Shown: piece by piece, positions 34,518-43,846 of the stretch
Position numbering within the stretch: the first letter of the stretch is position 1
How the letters are laid out: every line of letters begins with the position of its first letter
Assembly: GCA_024711345.1 (NCBI GenBank)
Contig: JANJTA010000005.1
Location: 1 to 64,000, forward strand
Reading direction: 5' to 3'
Origin: Rhodanobacter sp.
GTDB taxonomy: Bacteria > Pseudomonadota > Gammaproteobacteria > Xanthomonadales > Rhodanobacteraceae
DNA: 64,000 nucleotides
The notes under the pieces: model-generated
What the model was told of the DNA's origin: nothing
Seen by the model: the letters and a program-made list of their open reading frames with translations, nothing else
Database searches by the model: none
Made by a program: the position numbers and the translations under genes

Positions 34518-35765
34518 ATGAAAAAACAATGGATGCTGATTCCCCTGGTCGCCGCTGGTGCCTTCGGCAGCTGGCTGCTGCTGCACGGCAATGACAGCCG
34601 TGCGCAGGACCCCGCCGCCGCGGCCGGCCCGCCGGAGGTGACGGTGGCGCAGGCGCTGACCCGCCAGGTCAGCGACAGCGCCGACTTCACTGGCCGGCTG
34701 GAAGCGGTCAACACGGTGCAGGTGCAGCCGCGCGTGGGCGGTTTCGTCGAATCGGTGCAGTTCCAGGAAGGCGCGCTGGTGCGCAAGGGCGACGTACTGT
34801 TCCGGCTCGACGCGCGCCCGTACCAGGCCGAGGTCGACCGCCTCGCTGCCGAGCAGGCGCAGGCGCGCGCCGAGCTGGGCCTGGCCGAGACCAACCAGCG
34901 CCGCGGACAGATGCTGCTGGCCCAGCACGCGATCGCGCAGCAGGAAGCCGACCGCCTCGACACCACCGCGCAGAGCGCCCGCGCGCAGCTGGGCGCGGCC
35001 ACCGCCGCGCTGGCCGCGGCACGGCTGAACCTGGACTTCACCCAGGTGCGCGCACCGATCGACGGCCGCGTCAGCAACGCCCGCGTCACCCCCGGCAACC
35101 TGGTCAGCAGCAACGACGTGCTGACCAGCGTGGTGTCGGTGAACCCGGTCTACGTCTACTTCGACGTGGACGAGCAGACCTGGCTCAAGCTCGACCACCT
35201 GCGCGCCCGCGCGAAGCAGGTCGGCCGCGACGCGCGGATCGAGGCGGCGATGGGCCTGGCCGACGAAGCGGGCTACCCGCACGCGGGCCGCCTCGACTTC
35301 GTCGACAACCAGCTGCACAGCGGTTCGGGCACCATGCGCCTGCGCGCGGTGTTCGACAACGCCGACGGCCTGTACACGCCCGGCCTGTACGCCCGCGTGC
35401 AGCTGCAAAGCGGCCAGGCCCGGCCGCGCGTGCTGGTCGACGACCGCGCGATCGGCACCGACCTCGGCAACCAGTTCGTCTACGTGGTCGACCAGGCGCA
35501 CAAGGTGCAATACCGCAAGGTCTATACCGGCGCGCTGTTCCACGGCCTGCGGGTGATCGACAGCGGCCTCGCGCCGACCGACGTGGTGGTGGTGAACGGC
35601 CTGCAGCGCGTGCGCCCCGGCGTGCAGGTCAACCCGCAGAAAGTGGCGATGAGCTACCGCCTCGACGCCGCCGACAAGGCGCTGGTCGAGCGCGGCGACG
35701 CGCCGGCTGTCGATGCGCGCACCGCGCAGGCCGATGCGGCGGCAACCAAGGCTCCGCAAGGCTGA
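34518..35765 (+). CDS. RND efflux periplasmic adaptor (MexE/AcrA-type)
   Basis: A 415-residue membrane-fusion protein with an N-terminal signal anchor (QWMLIPLVAAGAFGSWLLL). The lipoyl half-motifs VNTVQVQPRVGGFVESVQF and LNLDFTQVRAPIDGRVSNAR flank a helical hairpin of about 100 residues rich in Ala/Gln. The beta-barrel and membrane-proximal domains follow. It bridges the inner-membrane pump and the outer-membrane channel. It is separated from the pump by 120 bases holding two hairpins. MexE/OqxA-like assignment rests mainly on the partner pump. Confidence 0.92.
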   Translation: MKKQWMLIPLVAAGAFGSWLLLHGNDSRAQDPAAAAGPPEVTVAQALTRQVSDSADFTGRLEAVNTVQVQPRVGGFVESVQFQEGALVRKGDVLFRLDARPYQAEVDRLAAEQAQARAELGLAETNQRRGQMLLAQHAIAQQEADRLDTTAQSARAQLGAATAALAAARLNLDFTQVRAPIDGRVSNARVTPGNLVSSNDVLTSVVSVNPVYVYFDVDEQTWLKLDHLRARAKQVGRDARIEAAMGLADEAGYPHAGRLDFVDNQLHSGSGTMRLRAVFDNADGLYTPGLYARVQLQSGQARPRVLVDDRAIGTDLGNQFVYVVDQAHKVQYRKVYTGALFHGLRVIDSGLAPTDVVVVNGLQRVRPGVQVNPQKVAMSYRLDAADKALVERGDAPAVDARTAQADAAATKAPQG

Positions 35766-35813
35766 GCCATCCAGCTCACCGCCAGGCAAGAGCGAGAGCG
35801 TTACCCCTCCCCA

Positions 35814-35869
35814 CCTCCCCCTGCGACGCAAGGGGAGGAGCAAGAAGACCGAAGCCGCAAACCGGCTTC
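35814..35869 (+). other. Two tandem intercistronic hairpins between adaptor and pump genes
   Basis: The first stem pairs CCTCCCCCTGC (35814-35824) with GCAAGGGGAGG (35828-35838), one mismatch. The second pairs GAAGCCG (35851-35857) with CGGCTTC (35863-35869). They sit just before the pump ribosome site and could set the adaptor/pump mRNA ratio by stability or attenuation. Confidence 0.5.
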
Positions 35870-35885
35870 GTCGAGGACTCTTTGC

Positions 35886-38800
35886 ATGAAAAACATCGCC
35901 CAATTCTTCGTCGACCGGCCGATCATGGCCGCCGTGCTGTCGCTGCTGTTCGTGATCACCGGCGCCATCTCGGTGTTCCAGCTGCCGATCAGCGAATACC
36001 CCGAGGTGGTGCCGCCCACCGTGGTGGTGCGCGCCGCCTACCCCGGCGCCAACCCCAAGGTGATCGCCGAGACCGTCGCCACGCCGCTGGAGGAACAGAT
36101 CAACGGCGTGCAGGGCATGCTGTACACCTCCTCGCAGGCCACCAGCGACGGCGCGATGACGCTGACCGTGACCTTCGCGCTGGGCACCAACCTGGACACC
36201 GCCCAGGTCGACGTGCAGAACCGCGTGGCGCAGGCGCTGCCGAAACTGCCCGAGGAAGTGCAGCGGCTCGGCGTGACCACGCAGAAGAGCTCGCCCGACC
36301 TGACCATGGTGGTGCATCTCACCTCGCCCGACCAGCGCTACGACATGCTGTATCTGTCGAACTACGCGCGGCTGCACGTGAAGGACGTACTGGGCCGGCT
36401 CGACGGCGTGGGCGACGTGCAGATCTTCGGCGCCGGCGAATACTCGATGCGCGTGTGGCTGGACCCGCAGAAGCTGGCCCAGCGCTCGCTCACCACCGGC
36501 GACGTGATCGCCGCGATCCGCGAGCAGAACGTGCAGGTCGCCGCCGGCGCGCTGAATGCGCCGCCGGGCCCGGGCAACGCCGCGTTCCAGCTCAACATCA
36601 ACACGCGCGGGCGGCTGGTCAGCGAGGACGACTTCCGCCGCATCATCGTGCGTACCGACGCGAACGGCGGCGTGACGCACCTGGGCGACGTGGCCAAGGT
36701 CGACCTCGGCTCGAACAACTACGCGCTGCGCAGCCTGCTCGACAACCAGCCGGCGGTAGCGCTGCCGATCTTCGCGCGGCCCGGCTCCAACGCGATCCAG
36801 ATCTCCGACGAGGTGCGCGCCACCATGGCGCAGCTGAAGCAGGATTTCCCGCAGGGCGTGGACTACTCCATCGTCTACGACCCGACCGTGTTCGTGCGCG
36901 GCTCGATCGAGGCGGTGGCGCACACGCTGCTGGAAGCGATCCTGCTGGTGGTGCTGGTGGTGATCCTGTTCCTGCAGACCTGGCGCGCCTCGATCATCCC
37001 GCTGGTGGCGGTGCCGGTGTCGCTGATCGGCACCTTCGCGGTGATGCACCTGGCCGGCTTCTCGCTCAACGCGCTGTCGCTGTTCGGCCTGGTGCTGGCG
37101 ATCGGCATCGTGGTCGATGACGCGATCGTGGTGGTGGAGAACGTGGAGCGCCACATCGAACTGGGCCAGTCGCCGAAGGAGGCCACCCGCCAGGCGATGC
37201 GCGAAGTGACCGGCCCGATCGTGGCCACCGCGCTGGTGCTGTGCGCGGTGTTCATCCCGACCGCGTTCGTCAGCGGCCTCACCGGCCAGTTCTACCGTCA
37301 GTTTGCGCTGACCATCGCGATCTCCACGGTGATCTCCGCGTTCAACTCGCTGACCCTGAGCCCGGCGCTGGCCGCGGTGCTGCTGAAGCCGCACGACGCG
37401 CCGAAGGACCGCCTCACGCGCGGGATCGACCGCGCCTTCGGCTGGCTGTTCCGCCCGTTCAACAAGGTGTTCCAGCGGGGCGCGGAGCGCTACGTGGGCG
37501 GCGTCCGGCGCGTCGTCGGCAAGGGCAAGCTGGCGCTGGTGGTCTACGCCGGCCTGATCGCGCTGACCTGGTTCGGCTTCTCGCACGTGCCGACCGGTTT
37601 CGTGCCGGGCCAGGACAAGCAGTACCTGGTGGCGTTCGCGCAGCTGCCCGACGCGGCCTCGCTCGATCGTTCCGAGCAGGTGATCCAGCGCATGGGCGCG
37701 ATCGCACTGAAGCAGCCGGGCGTGGAACACGCGGTGGCCTTCCCCGGCCTGTCGATCAACGGCTTCACCAACTCGACCAACGCCGGCATCGTGTTCGTCA
37801 CGCTGAAGCCGTTCGAGGAACGCCGTGACGCATCGTTGTCGGCCGGCGCGATCGCCGGTGCGCTGAACCAGAAGTTCGCCGCGATCCAGGACGCCTACAT
37901 CGCCGTGTTCCCGCCACCGCCGGTGATGGGCCTGGGCACCATCGGCGGCTTCCGCCTGCAGGTCGAGGACCGCGCCGACCGCGGCTTCGCCGAGCTGTAC
38001 CAGCAGACCCAGAACCTGATCGCCGCCAGCCGCAAGGACCCGGCACTGGCCGGGCTGTTCTCCAGCTTCCAGATCAGCGTGCCGCAGGTGGACGCCGACG
38101 TGGACCGCGAGAAGGCCAAGACCGTCGGCGTGAACCTGGGCGACGTGTACCAGACCATGCAGGCGTATCTCGGCTCGCTCTACGTGAACGACTTCAACCG
38201 CTTCGGCCGCACCTACCAGGTGAACGTGTCGGCCGACCCGGCGTTCCGCCACACGCCCGAGGACATCCTGCAGCTGAAGACGCGCAACGCGCAGGGCCGG
38301 ATGGTGCCGCTGGGCTCGTTCGTCACCGTGAAACAGGGCGCCGGCCCGGACCGCGTGCAGCACTACAACGGCTATGCCACCGCCGAAATCAACGGCGGCC
38401 CCGCACCGGGCTTCAGCTCGGGCCAGGCGCAGGCGGCGATGGAAAAGCTGGCGAAGGACAACCTGCCCAACGGCATCAGCTTCGAGTGGACCGAACTGAC
38501 CTACCAGCAGATCCTCGCCGGCAACACCGCGGTGCTGGTGTTCCCGCTGTGCGTGCTGCTGGTGTTCCTGGTGCTGTCCTCGCTGTACGAGAGCTGGTCG
38601 CTGCCGCTGGCGGTGATCCTGATCGTGCCGATGGTGCTGCTCTCGGCGATCGCCGGCGTGTGGCTCTCGGGCGGCGACAACAACATCTTCACCCAGATCG
38701 GATTGATCGTGCTGGTCGGCCTGGCCTGCAAGAACGCGATCCTGATCGTGGAGTTCGCCCGCGAGATGCAGCTCGACGGCATGAGCCGCCACGAGGCGGT

Positions 38801-39077
38801 GCTGGAAGCGGCAAGGCTGCGCCTGCGCCCGATCCTGATGACCTCGATCGCCTTCATCATGGGCGTGGTGCCGCTGGTCACCTCGCACGGCGCCGGCGCC
38901 GAGATGCGCCACGCGATGGGCGTGGCGGTGTTCGCCGGCATGCTCGGCGTGACCATCTTCGGGCTGATCTACACGCCGCTGTTCTACGTCGTCATTCGCG
39001 CCCTGGTCGAGCGCCGCGAGGCGCGCGCGGCCGAACGCGCCGCCGCGCACGCCCAGCCGGCGCTGGAGAACCACTGA
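35886..39077 (+). CDS. RND multidrug efflux pump, MexF/OqxB-type HAE1 permease
   Basis: A 1063-residue inner-membrane proton-driven transporter with twelve membrane segments and two large periplasmic loops. The start KNIAQFFVDRPIMAAVLSLL is the HAE1 signature. GIVVDDAIVVVENVERH in TM4 holds the proton-relay aspartates. FPGLSINGFTNSTNAGIVF is typical of the MexF/OqxB/BpeF branch. Substrates of that branch include chloramphenicol, quinolones and trimethoprim. The stop overlaps an ATG of the outer-membrane factor frame (TGATG). Likely regulated by the divergent LysR gene. Confidence 0.95.
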   Translation: MKNIAQFFVDRPIMAAVLSLLFVITGAISVFQLPISEYPEVVPPTVVVRAAYPGANPKVIAETVATPLEEQINGVQGMLYTSSQATSDGAMTLTVTFALGTNLDTAQVDVQNRVAQALPKLPEEVQRLGVTTQKSSPDLTMVVHLTSPDQRYDMLYLSNYARLHVKDVLGRLDGVGDVQIFGAGEYSMRVWLDPQKLAQRSLTTGDVIAAIREQNVQVAAGALNAPPGPGNAAFQLNINTRGRLVSEDDFRRIIVRTDANGGVTHLGDVAKVDLGSNNYALRSLLDNQPAVALPIFARPGSNAIQISDEVRATMAQLKQDFPQGVDYSIVYDPTVFVRGSIEAVAHTLLEAILLVVLVVILFLQTWRASIIPLVAVPVSLIGTFAVMHLAGFSLNALSLFGLVLAIGIVVDDAIVVVENVERHIELGQSPKEATRQAMREVTGPIVATALVLCAVFIPTAFVSGLTGQFYRQFALTIAISTVISAFNSLTLSPALAAVLLKPHDAPKDRLTRGIDRAFGWLFRPFNKVFQRGAERYVGGVRRVVGKGKLALVVYAGLIALTWFGFSHVPTGFVPGQDKQYLVAFAQLPDAASLDRSEQVIQRMGAIALKQPGVEHAVAFPGLSINGFTNSTNAGIVFVTLKPFEERRDASLSAGAIAGALNQKFAAIQDAYIAVFPPPPVMGLGTIGGFRLQVEDRADRGFAELYQQTQNLIAASRKDPALAGLFSSFQISVPQVDADVDREKAKTVGVNLGDVYQTMQAYLGSLYVNDFNRFGRTYQVNVSADPAFRHTPEDILQLKTRNAQGRMVPLGSFVTVKQGAGPDRVQHYNGYATAEINGGPAPGFSSGQAQAAMEKLAKDNLPNGISFEWTELTYQQILAGNTAVLVFPLCVLLVFLVLSSLYESWSLPLAVILIVPMVLLSAIAGVWLSGGDNNIFTQIGLIVLVGLACKNAILIVEFAREMQLDGMSRHEAVLEAARLRLRPILMTSIAFIMGVVPLVTSHGAGAEMRHAMGVAVFAGMLGVTIFGLIYTPLFYVVIRALVERREARAAERAAAHAQPALENH

Positions 39078-39133
39078 TGAAAACCTTCATGCGCAACAGG
39101 TCGTCGGATCGGTCCATGCAGTCGCCTTTTGCT

Positions 39134-39217
39134 CGTCATTCCTGCGAAGGCAGGAATCGCACTGTCACGAGCACCAGTAAAGGAGCAAGTGCGATCCCGG
39201 CCTTCGCCGGGATGACG
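39134..39217. repeat. Inverted REP pair (REPIN/BIME-like), family A
   Basis: Unit 39134-39161 (CGTCATTCCTGCG, ending GGAATCGCA) is inverted against unit 39190-39217 (TGCGATCCCGG, ending GGGATGACG), spaced by 28 bases. The two match at about 22 of 28 positions. Related pairs occur at 45689-45762 and 46161-46233. This pair lies within the 5' leader of the outer-membrane factor gene. Confidence 0.85.
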
Positions 39218-39232
39218 ATCAGGAGCAGCGGG

Positions 39233-40678
39233 ATGATGGCGGGGGTTCTTCGAGCATCGTTGCTGGCCGCCGCCCTGGCCCTCGCCGGCTGTGCCAGCGT
39301 GGGCCCGAACTACCACGAAGAAAAACCCGCCACCCCGCAACTGCAGGGCCTCGACGCCGCACAGGAAAACAGCGCGCAATTCCAGGCCGCGTGGTGGAAG
39401 CAGTTCAACGACCCCACGCTCGATGCGCTGATCCAGCGCGCCGCGGCCAACAACCTCGACCTGCGCATCGCGGTGGCGCGGCTGCAGGAATCGCGGGCGT
39501 TGCTCAGCGGCGCGAAGTCGGACCAGCTGCCGACCATCGACACCGGCGTCAACTACACCCGCAGCCGCGGCCAGCAACCGGGCTTCGGCGAGCAGCGCCG
39601 CACCACCACGACCTACCAGGCCGGCTTCGACGCGTCGTGGGAGCTGGACCTGTTCGGCGGCGTGCGCCGCTCGGTGGAAGCGGCTGGCGCCGACCTCGGC
39701 GCCAGCGAGGCGGCCTTGCACGACGCGCAGGTCAGCCTGCTGGCCGAGGTCGCGCGCAACTATTTCGAGCTGCGCGGCAGCCAGCTGCGGCTGGACATTG
39801 CCAGACGCGACATCGACAACCAGGGCCAGACCGTGCACCTCACCGAAGTGCGCCAGCAGGTCGGCACCGGCTCGGAGCAGGACGTGGCCAGCGCGAAAGC
39901 CCGCCTCGCCGCGGTGCAGGCGCAACTGCCGCTGCTGCAGACTCAGGCCAGCGCCAGCGCATACCGTCTCGCCGTGCTGCTCGGCGCGCGCCCGGGCGAA
40001 CTCGACATCGACCTGTCGCCGAAGAGCTTCACCCCGATCGCGGCGAGCCTGCCGATCGGCGACGCCGGCGACGTGCTGGCGCGCCGGCCCGACGTGCGCA
40101 TCGCCGAACGCGAATACGCCGCCGCCACCGCGCGCATCGGCGTGGCCAAGGCGGATTTCTTCCCACGCCTCACCTTGGGCGGCTTCCTCGGCTTCCTGTC
40201 GGGGCGCAGCAACGACTTCGGCAGCCCGGCGACGCGCGCCTGGTCGCTGGCGCCCGGCATCCACTGGGCCGGCCTCAACGTGCAACGCGTGCGCGCCAAC
40301 CTGCACGCCAGCGAGGCGCGTGCCGAGGCGGCGCAGGCGAATTACCAGCGCAGCGTGCTGGAAGCGATCGAGGACATCGACAACGCCGTCACCGGCTTCA
40401 ACCAGCAGCGCGTGCGCGTCGACCGCCTGATCGAGCAGGCCATGCAGAGCAAGCGCGCCGCCGACCTCGCGCGCGTGCGCTACCAGGAAGGCGCCACCGG
40501 CTTCCTCGAACTGCTCGACGCCGAACGCACCCAGCTCGCCGCCGAGGACGACCTGGCGCAGGCCGAAGCGGCGATCAACACCCGCGCCGTCGCGCTGTAC
40601 AAGTCGCTCGGCGGCGGCTGGCAGGCCTGCGGCGACGAGCGCTGCAGCGCGCTGGCGCAGAGCGGCGCCGCCCCATGA
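39233..40678 (+). CDS. RND outer-membrane factor lipoprotein (OprN/OprM, NodT family)
   Basis: A 481-residue TolC-like channel with a lipobox (ALALAGCAS). The NodT-family start SVGPNYHEEKPATPQLQG and two related repeats (YFELRGSQLRLDIARRDI and later ALYKSLGGGWQ end) are typical. The frame stays open back to ATG 39077, which abuts the pump stop. That extra 52 residues crosses a REP pair and is unlike any signal sequence. ATG 39233, or the next codon, has AGGAGC eight bases upstream and a good signal peptide, so it is chosen. It completes the tripartite pump. Confidence 0.9.
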   Translation: MMAGVLRASLLAAALALAGCASVGPNYHEEKPATPQLQGLDAAQENSAQFQAAWWKQFNDPTLDALIQRAAANNLDLRIAVARLQESRALLSGAKSDQLPTIDTGVNYTRSRGQQPGFGEQRRTTTTYQAGFDASWELDLFGGVRRSVEAAGADLGASEAALHDAQVSLLAEVARNYFELRGSQLRLDIARRDIDNQGQTVHLTEVRQQVGTGSEQDVASAKARLAAVQAQLPLLQTQASASAYRLAVLLGARPGELDIDLSPKSFTPIAASLPIGDAGDVLARRPDVRIAEREYAAATARIGVAKADFFPRLTLGGFLGFLSGRSNDFGSPATRAWSLAPGIHWAGLNVQRVRANLHASEARAEAAQANYQRSVLEAIEDIDNAVTGFNQQRVRVDRLIEQAMQSKRAADLARVRYQEGATGFLELLDAERTQLAAEDDLAQAEAAINTRAVALYKSLGGGWQACGDERCSALAQSGAAP

Positions 40679-41409
40679 GCCGGCCGGCCCGCCGCGAGCC
40701 GCCGGTCACGCCGGTCTATCGCGTGGCGCTGGTCAGCGGCGCCAACCGCGGCCTCGGCTTCGAGGTCGCGCGCCAGCTCAGCGAGTACGGCATGACCGTG
40801 CTGCTGGGCGCGCGCGACCTGGACAAGGGTCTGCACGCCGCGCGCCAGCTGCACGGCGCTGCCGGCGAGGTCATCGCGGTGCAACTCGACGTCACGCAAC
40901 AGGAACAGGTCGACACGCTCGCGCGCTGGATCGAGGTCACCTACGGCCGGCTCGACGTGCTGGTCAACAATGCCGGCGGCTATTACGACCACGACGCGCG
41001 CGCCAGCGACGGCGATCTCGCGCCGGCACTGGAGGCGATGCAGACCCACCTGTTCGGCAGCTGGCGGCTGTGCAGCGCGCTGCTGCCGCTGATGCGCCGG
41101 CACGGTTACGGCCGCATCGTCAACGTCTCCAGCGGCTGCGCCGCCAGCGCGTCGAGCGGCAGCGCCTGCGTGGCCTATCGCACCTCCAAGTCCGCGCTCA
41201 ACGCCTACACCCGCACGCTGGCGGCGGAACTGGAAGGCAGCGGCATCGCGGTCAACGCCGTGTGCCCCGGCTGGACCGCCACCGACCTCGGCGGCCCCGG
41301 TGGTCGACCGGTAAGCATCGGCGCCGCCGGCGTGGTGTGGGCCGCCAGCCTGCCGACCCCGGCGCCGACCGGCTGCTTCTTCCGCGATGGCGAATCGATC
41401 GCCTGGTGA
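40675..41409 (+). CDS. Short-chain dehydrogenase/reductase (classical SDR)
   Basis: A 244-residue NAD(P)-dependent SDR. YRVALVSGANRGLGFEVAR carries TGXXXGXG (as SGANRGLG), LDVLVNNAGG the NNAG motif, and NVSSGCAAS with YRTSKSALNAY the Ser-Tyr-Lys catalytic triad. Carbonyl-reductase-like members act on aromatic ketones. The ATG overlaps the outer-membrane factor stop (ATGA), so it is translated with the pump. Several MexEF-like operons carry an oxidoreductase, which may process an electrophilic substrate. The substrate is unknown. Confidence 0.9.
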   Translation: MSRPARREPPVTPVYRVALVSGANRGLGFEVARQLSEYGMTVLLGARDLDKGLHAARQLHGAAGEVIAVQLDVTQQEQVDTLARWIEVTYGRLDVLVNNAGGYYDHDARASDGDLAPALEAMQTHLFGSWRLCSALLPLMRRHGYGRIVNVSSGCAASASSGSACVAYRTSKSALNAYTRTLAAELEGSGIAVNAVCPGWTATDLGGPGGRPVSIGAAGVVWAASLPTPAPTGCFFRDGESIAW

Positions 41410-41509
41410 TCCGCGGAAACCGGGATTCGGGATTCGCGAGAACAAAAGCATCGCCGCGAGCGGGCTATGGCTCTGAAAGCTCAACACCGCGTACTGGAAT
41501 GCGCTAGAG

Positions 41510-41534
41510 CATCACGGGCAAGCGCACTCCTACA
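41510..41534 (-). repeat. Degenerate single REP unit, family B
   Basis: On the minus strand the sequence starts TGTAGGAGTGCGCTTGCCCG, like the GTAGGAGC-type REP found at 50711-50804. The inverted partner is missing, so it looks like a decayed remnant between the SDR and cupin genes. Confidence 0.55.
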
Positions 41535-41595
41535 AAGGGGCTCGGCATATATCGCGCCGGGCACACCGGTCGACCGCGCGATGCGCTCCGCCGCG

Positions 41596-41961
41596 CTACA
41601 CCCAAACGTCGTTCGGTGCGGTATAGGCCCCGCCGGCATCGCCCGTGTTCACCACGCCGCGCGGCTCGACCAGCATTACGCAGCATTCCTGCGCGGCCAC
41701 CGGGCGATGCTCCACACCTTTCGGCACCACGTACATCTCGCCGGCGGCCAGCGGCACGGTCTTGTCGCGGAACTCCAGCGTCATGGCACCATCGAGCACG
41801 ATGAACACCTCGTCCGTGTCCGCGTGCGCGTGCCAGACGAACTCGCCCTGCAGCTTGACCAGCTTGAACTGGTAGTCGTTCATCTCGGCGATGACCCGGG
41901 GCGACCAGTGTTCCGAGAACCGGGCGAGCTTGTCGCGCAGGTTGATCGCGTGATCGCTCAT
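41596..41961 (-). CDS. Cupin-domain protein
   Basis: A 121-residue single-domain cupin. [17 protein letters not shown] is motif 1 (metal histidines and Glu) and [16 protein letters not shown] is motif 2. It starts [18 protein letters not shown]. Such small cupins bind a metal and may isomerise or bind small ligands. The function cannot be specified. It overlaps the ABM-domain gene by 4 bases, so the two form a translational pair. Confidence 0.88.
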   Translation of the reverse strand: MSDHAINLRDKLARFSEHWSPRVIAEMNDYQFKLVKLQGEFVWHAHADTDEVFIVLDGAMTLEFRDKTVPLAAGEMYVVPKGVEHRPVAAQECCVMLVEPRGVVNTGDAGGAYTAPNDVWV

Positions 41962-42272
41962 GGCGCACCCGGCCCGGCGTTCTTCATGTACTGCGGCGTC
42001 GCGCGGCGGATCTCGCCGGGCTCGGCCAGCAGGGCGTGGGTGTCGCGCTGGTAGTCGACGAACCAGGGCTGCTGCGCGAACGCCTGCAGGCTGGCCGGGT
42101 CGCCCAGCCCGAACACCAGGATACGGTCGGGGTCGGCCTCGTCGTAGCAGTAGTAGAAGCCGAGCGTGCTGGCGGTGATGTAGTCGCGGGCATATTTTTC
42201 CCAGACGCGGCGGACCTCGTCGCGCTGGCCGGGCTTGGCCTGGAGGGCCAGGAAACTCGCATTCTTGTCCAT
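41958..42272 (-). CDS. Antibiotic-biosynthesis-monooxygenase (ABM) domain protein
   Basis: A 104-residue ferredoxin-like fold protein. [20 protein letters not shown] and [17 protein letters not shown] match the ABM-type single domain, usually forming dimers that act as heme-independent monooxygenases or quinone-binding proteins. It is coupled by 4-base overlap to the cupin gene. Substrate unknown. An upstream in-frame extension has no family similarity, so ATG 42272 is chosen. Confidence 0.82.
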   Translation of the reverse strand: MDKNASFLALQAKPGQRDEVRRVWEKYARDYITASTLGFYYCYDEADPDRILVFGLGDPASLQAFAQQPWFVDYQRDTHALLAEPGEIRRATPQYMKNAGPGAP

Positions 42273-42368
42273 CGCTTTTCCTCGGGTGGTGGGCTTCGCG
42301 GCCGCCGTTTGCGGGGGCCGAACACCAGGACGGGGCAGCAATGGCGAACGTGACACGCCGGGCCCGGC

Positions 42369-43526
42369 TCAGCGCTGCACGATGTGCGCGAACCACTCCC
42401 AGCCGCGCACGCGTTCGCAGATCAGCTTGGTGCAGGTCAGCATCGGCACCGCCAGCAGGGCGCCGGGAATGCCCCACAGCCAGCCCCAGACCAGCAGCCA
42501 CAGCAGGATCGCGATCGGGCTCAGGCGCATGCTGGCGCCCTGGATGAACGGCGTGATCAGGTTGCCTTCCACCGCGGTGATGCCGGCGAAGGTCAGCACC
42601 GGCAGGAACACTTCGAGGCTGGCGTCGTTCGCGTAGAGCATGCACACCACCGCCAGCACGGTGGTGGTGACGATCGCGCCGACGTAGGGAATGAAGTTGG
42701 CGAACATCGCCACCGCGCCCCACAGCAGCGGGTCGGGCACCTTGTACAGCCACAGCATGCCGGCGGTCACCGCGCCGAGACCGGTGTTGATCAGCAGCGC
42801 GGTGAGCAGGTAGCGCGACACCTCGCTCTGGATGCCGCGCACGATGCTCACCGCATGCCGCTTGTAGGTGAAGCCGGGGGTGATCTCCACCAGCCGTCGC
42901 AGCATCGAGTCGCCGTAGATCAGGAAGAAGAACACCAGCAGCAGCACGCCGAGCACCGCGGCGAGCACCTTCGGCGCGGTGGAGACCACGTCCCAGGCGC
43001 TGATCGAGATCGGCGTGGCTTGCGGCGCGGGCGCGCGCGAGGTGCCGCTGACCAGGGTCTGGGTGGCGCGGTTGGCCGCTTCCAGCGGCCGGGTGAAGCT
43101 GCGCAGTTTCGGCACGAAGCTCTTGATCGCCGCCGGCGCGCCGTGGAACCAGCCGATCGCCGGCTGCGCCAGCAGGCCCGCGCCGCTGCCGATGCCGACG
43201 ATCAGGCCGAGCATCAGTACGCTGGCGGTGAGCCAGCGCGGCAGGCGCAGGCGCGTGCCGAAGGCAACGATGGGGTTCAGCGCCAGCCCGATGAACGCAG
43301 CCAGCACCAGCGGGATCAGCAGCGCCTTGCTCAGCGTGATGGTGTACAGCAGCGCCAGCAGCAGCAGCGCGTTCAGCACCATGCGCAGCGCACGCAGGTG
43401 GCGCCGCGTGGCGCGCGCGGCGGTCAGCCGTTGCGTGGGCAACGACGGGCCGCTCGCCGCCGGCGCCGGCGGCATGGTGACGACGTCGCCGGACGCGGGC
43501 GGCAGTGCCGGTGCGGATTCGCTCAT
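42369..43526 (-). CDS. AI-2E-type permease (PerM/YdiK family)
   Basis: A 385-residue membrane protein with about eight hydrophobic segments: [19 protein letters not shown], a pair near 85-130, then the conserved C-terminal set ([20 protein letters not shown] and [20 protein letters not shown]). The [14 protein letters not shown] motif is the family signature. The family name comes from TqsA-type autoinducer-2 exporters; others are sodium/proton exchangers. The ATG overlaps the 107-residue neighbour stop by 4 bases. Substrate not deducible. Confidence 0.9.
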   Translation of the reverse strand: MSESAPALPPASGDVVTMPPAPAASGPSLPTQRLTAARATRRHLRALRMVLNALLLLALLYTITLSKALLIPLVLAAFIGLALNPIVAFGTRLRLPRWLTASVLMLGLIVGIGSGAGLLAQPAIGWFHGAPAAIKSFVPKLRSFTRPLEAANRATQTLVSGTSRAPAPQATPISISAWDVVSTAPKVLAAVLGVLLLVFFFLIYGDSMLRRLVEITPGFTYKRHAVSIVRGIQSEVSRYLLTALLINTGLGAVTAGMLWLYKVPDPLLWGAVAMFANFIPYVGAIVTTTVLAVVCMLYANDASLEVFLPVLTFAGITAVEGNLITPFIQGASMRLSPIAILLWLLVWGWLWGIPGALLAVPMLTCTKLICERVRGWEWFAHIVQR

Positions 43527-43846
43527 GCCGGCTCGTCGTCCGCGGTCCGCGTCGCCGCCGCGGCGACGGGCGCCACCGCCGCCAGCTCGGCGACCAGCCG
43601 CACCGCATGGGCGGCTACTTCGGCCAGGCGGTCGCCGAGCAGCGAGCCCAGCCCCGGCACCCGCAGCGCGGGCACATCAAGGCTGCCCAGCACGAAGCCG
43701 GCGCCGGCCGCCGTGCCGACCATGGTCAGCGGATGCTCGCGACCACGGCCCAGCAGCGCCGCCGCCGGCGGGGCCAGCGTGTGGCGCGCCGCCTGCACGC
43801 GCTGCCGCGCCGCCTGCACCCTGGCCATCTGCTTGAACAGGCTCAT
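43523..43846 (-). CDS. Small alanine-rich protein of unknown function (YqjK-position)
   Basis: A 107-residue protein that I do not recognise by sequence. It starts [20 protein letters not shown], has a weakly hydrophobic central part ([18 protein letters not shown]) and an alanine-rich C-terminus. It overlaps both neighbours by 4 bases and follows YqjE-like and YqjD-like genes, so by position it corresponds to the third gene of such clusters. It may be a small inner-membrane-associated protein. Confidence 0.72.
   Translation of the reverse strand: MSLFKQMARVQAARQRVQAARHTLAPPAAALLGRGREHPLTMVGTAAGAGFVLGSLDVPALRVPGLGSLLGDRLAEVAAHAVRLVAELAAVAPVAAAATRTADDEPA

Noticed and set aside
34290-39074. 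Very long open frame antisense to the RND operon (over 1500 codons)
   Set aside because: It is the GC-rich shadow of the MexF/adaptor genes; composition is low-complexity (Arg, Gln, His, Ala) and no domain is visible.
39077-39232. Upstream ATG of the outer-membrane factor as true start
   Set aside because: The extra peptide is a translated REP pair and has no signal character; ATG 39233 has a ribosome site and lipobox.
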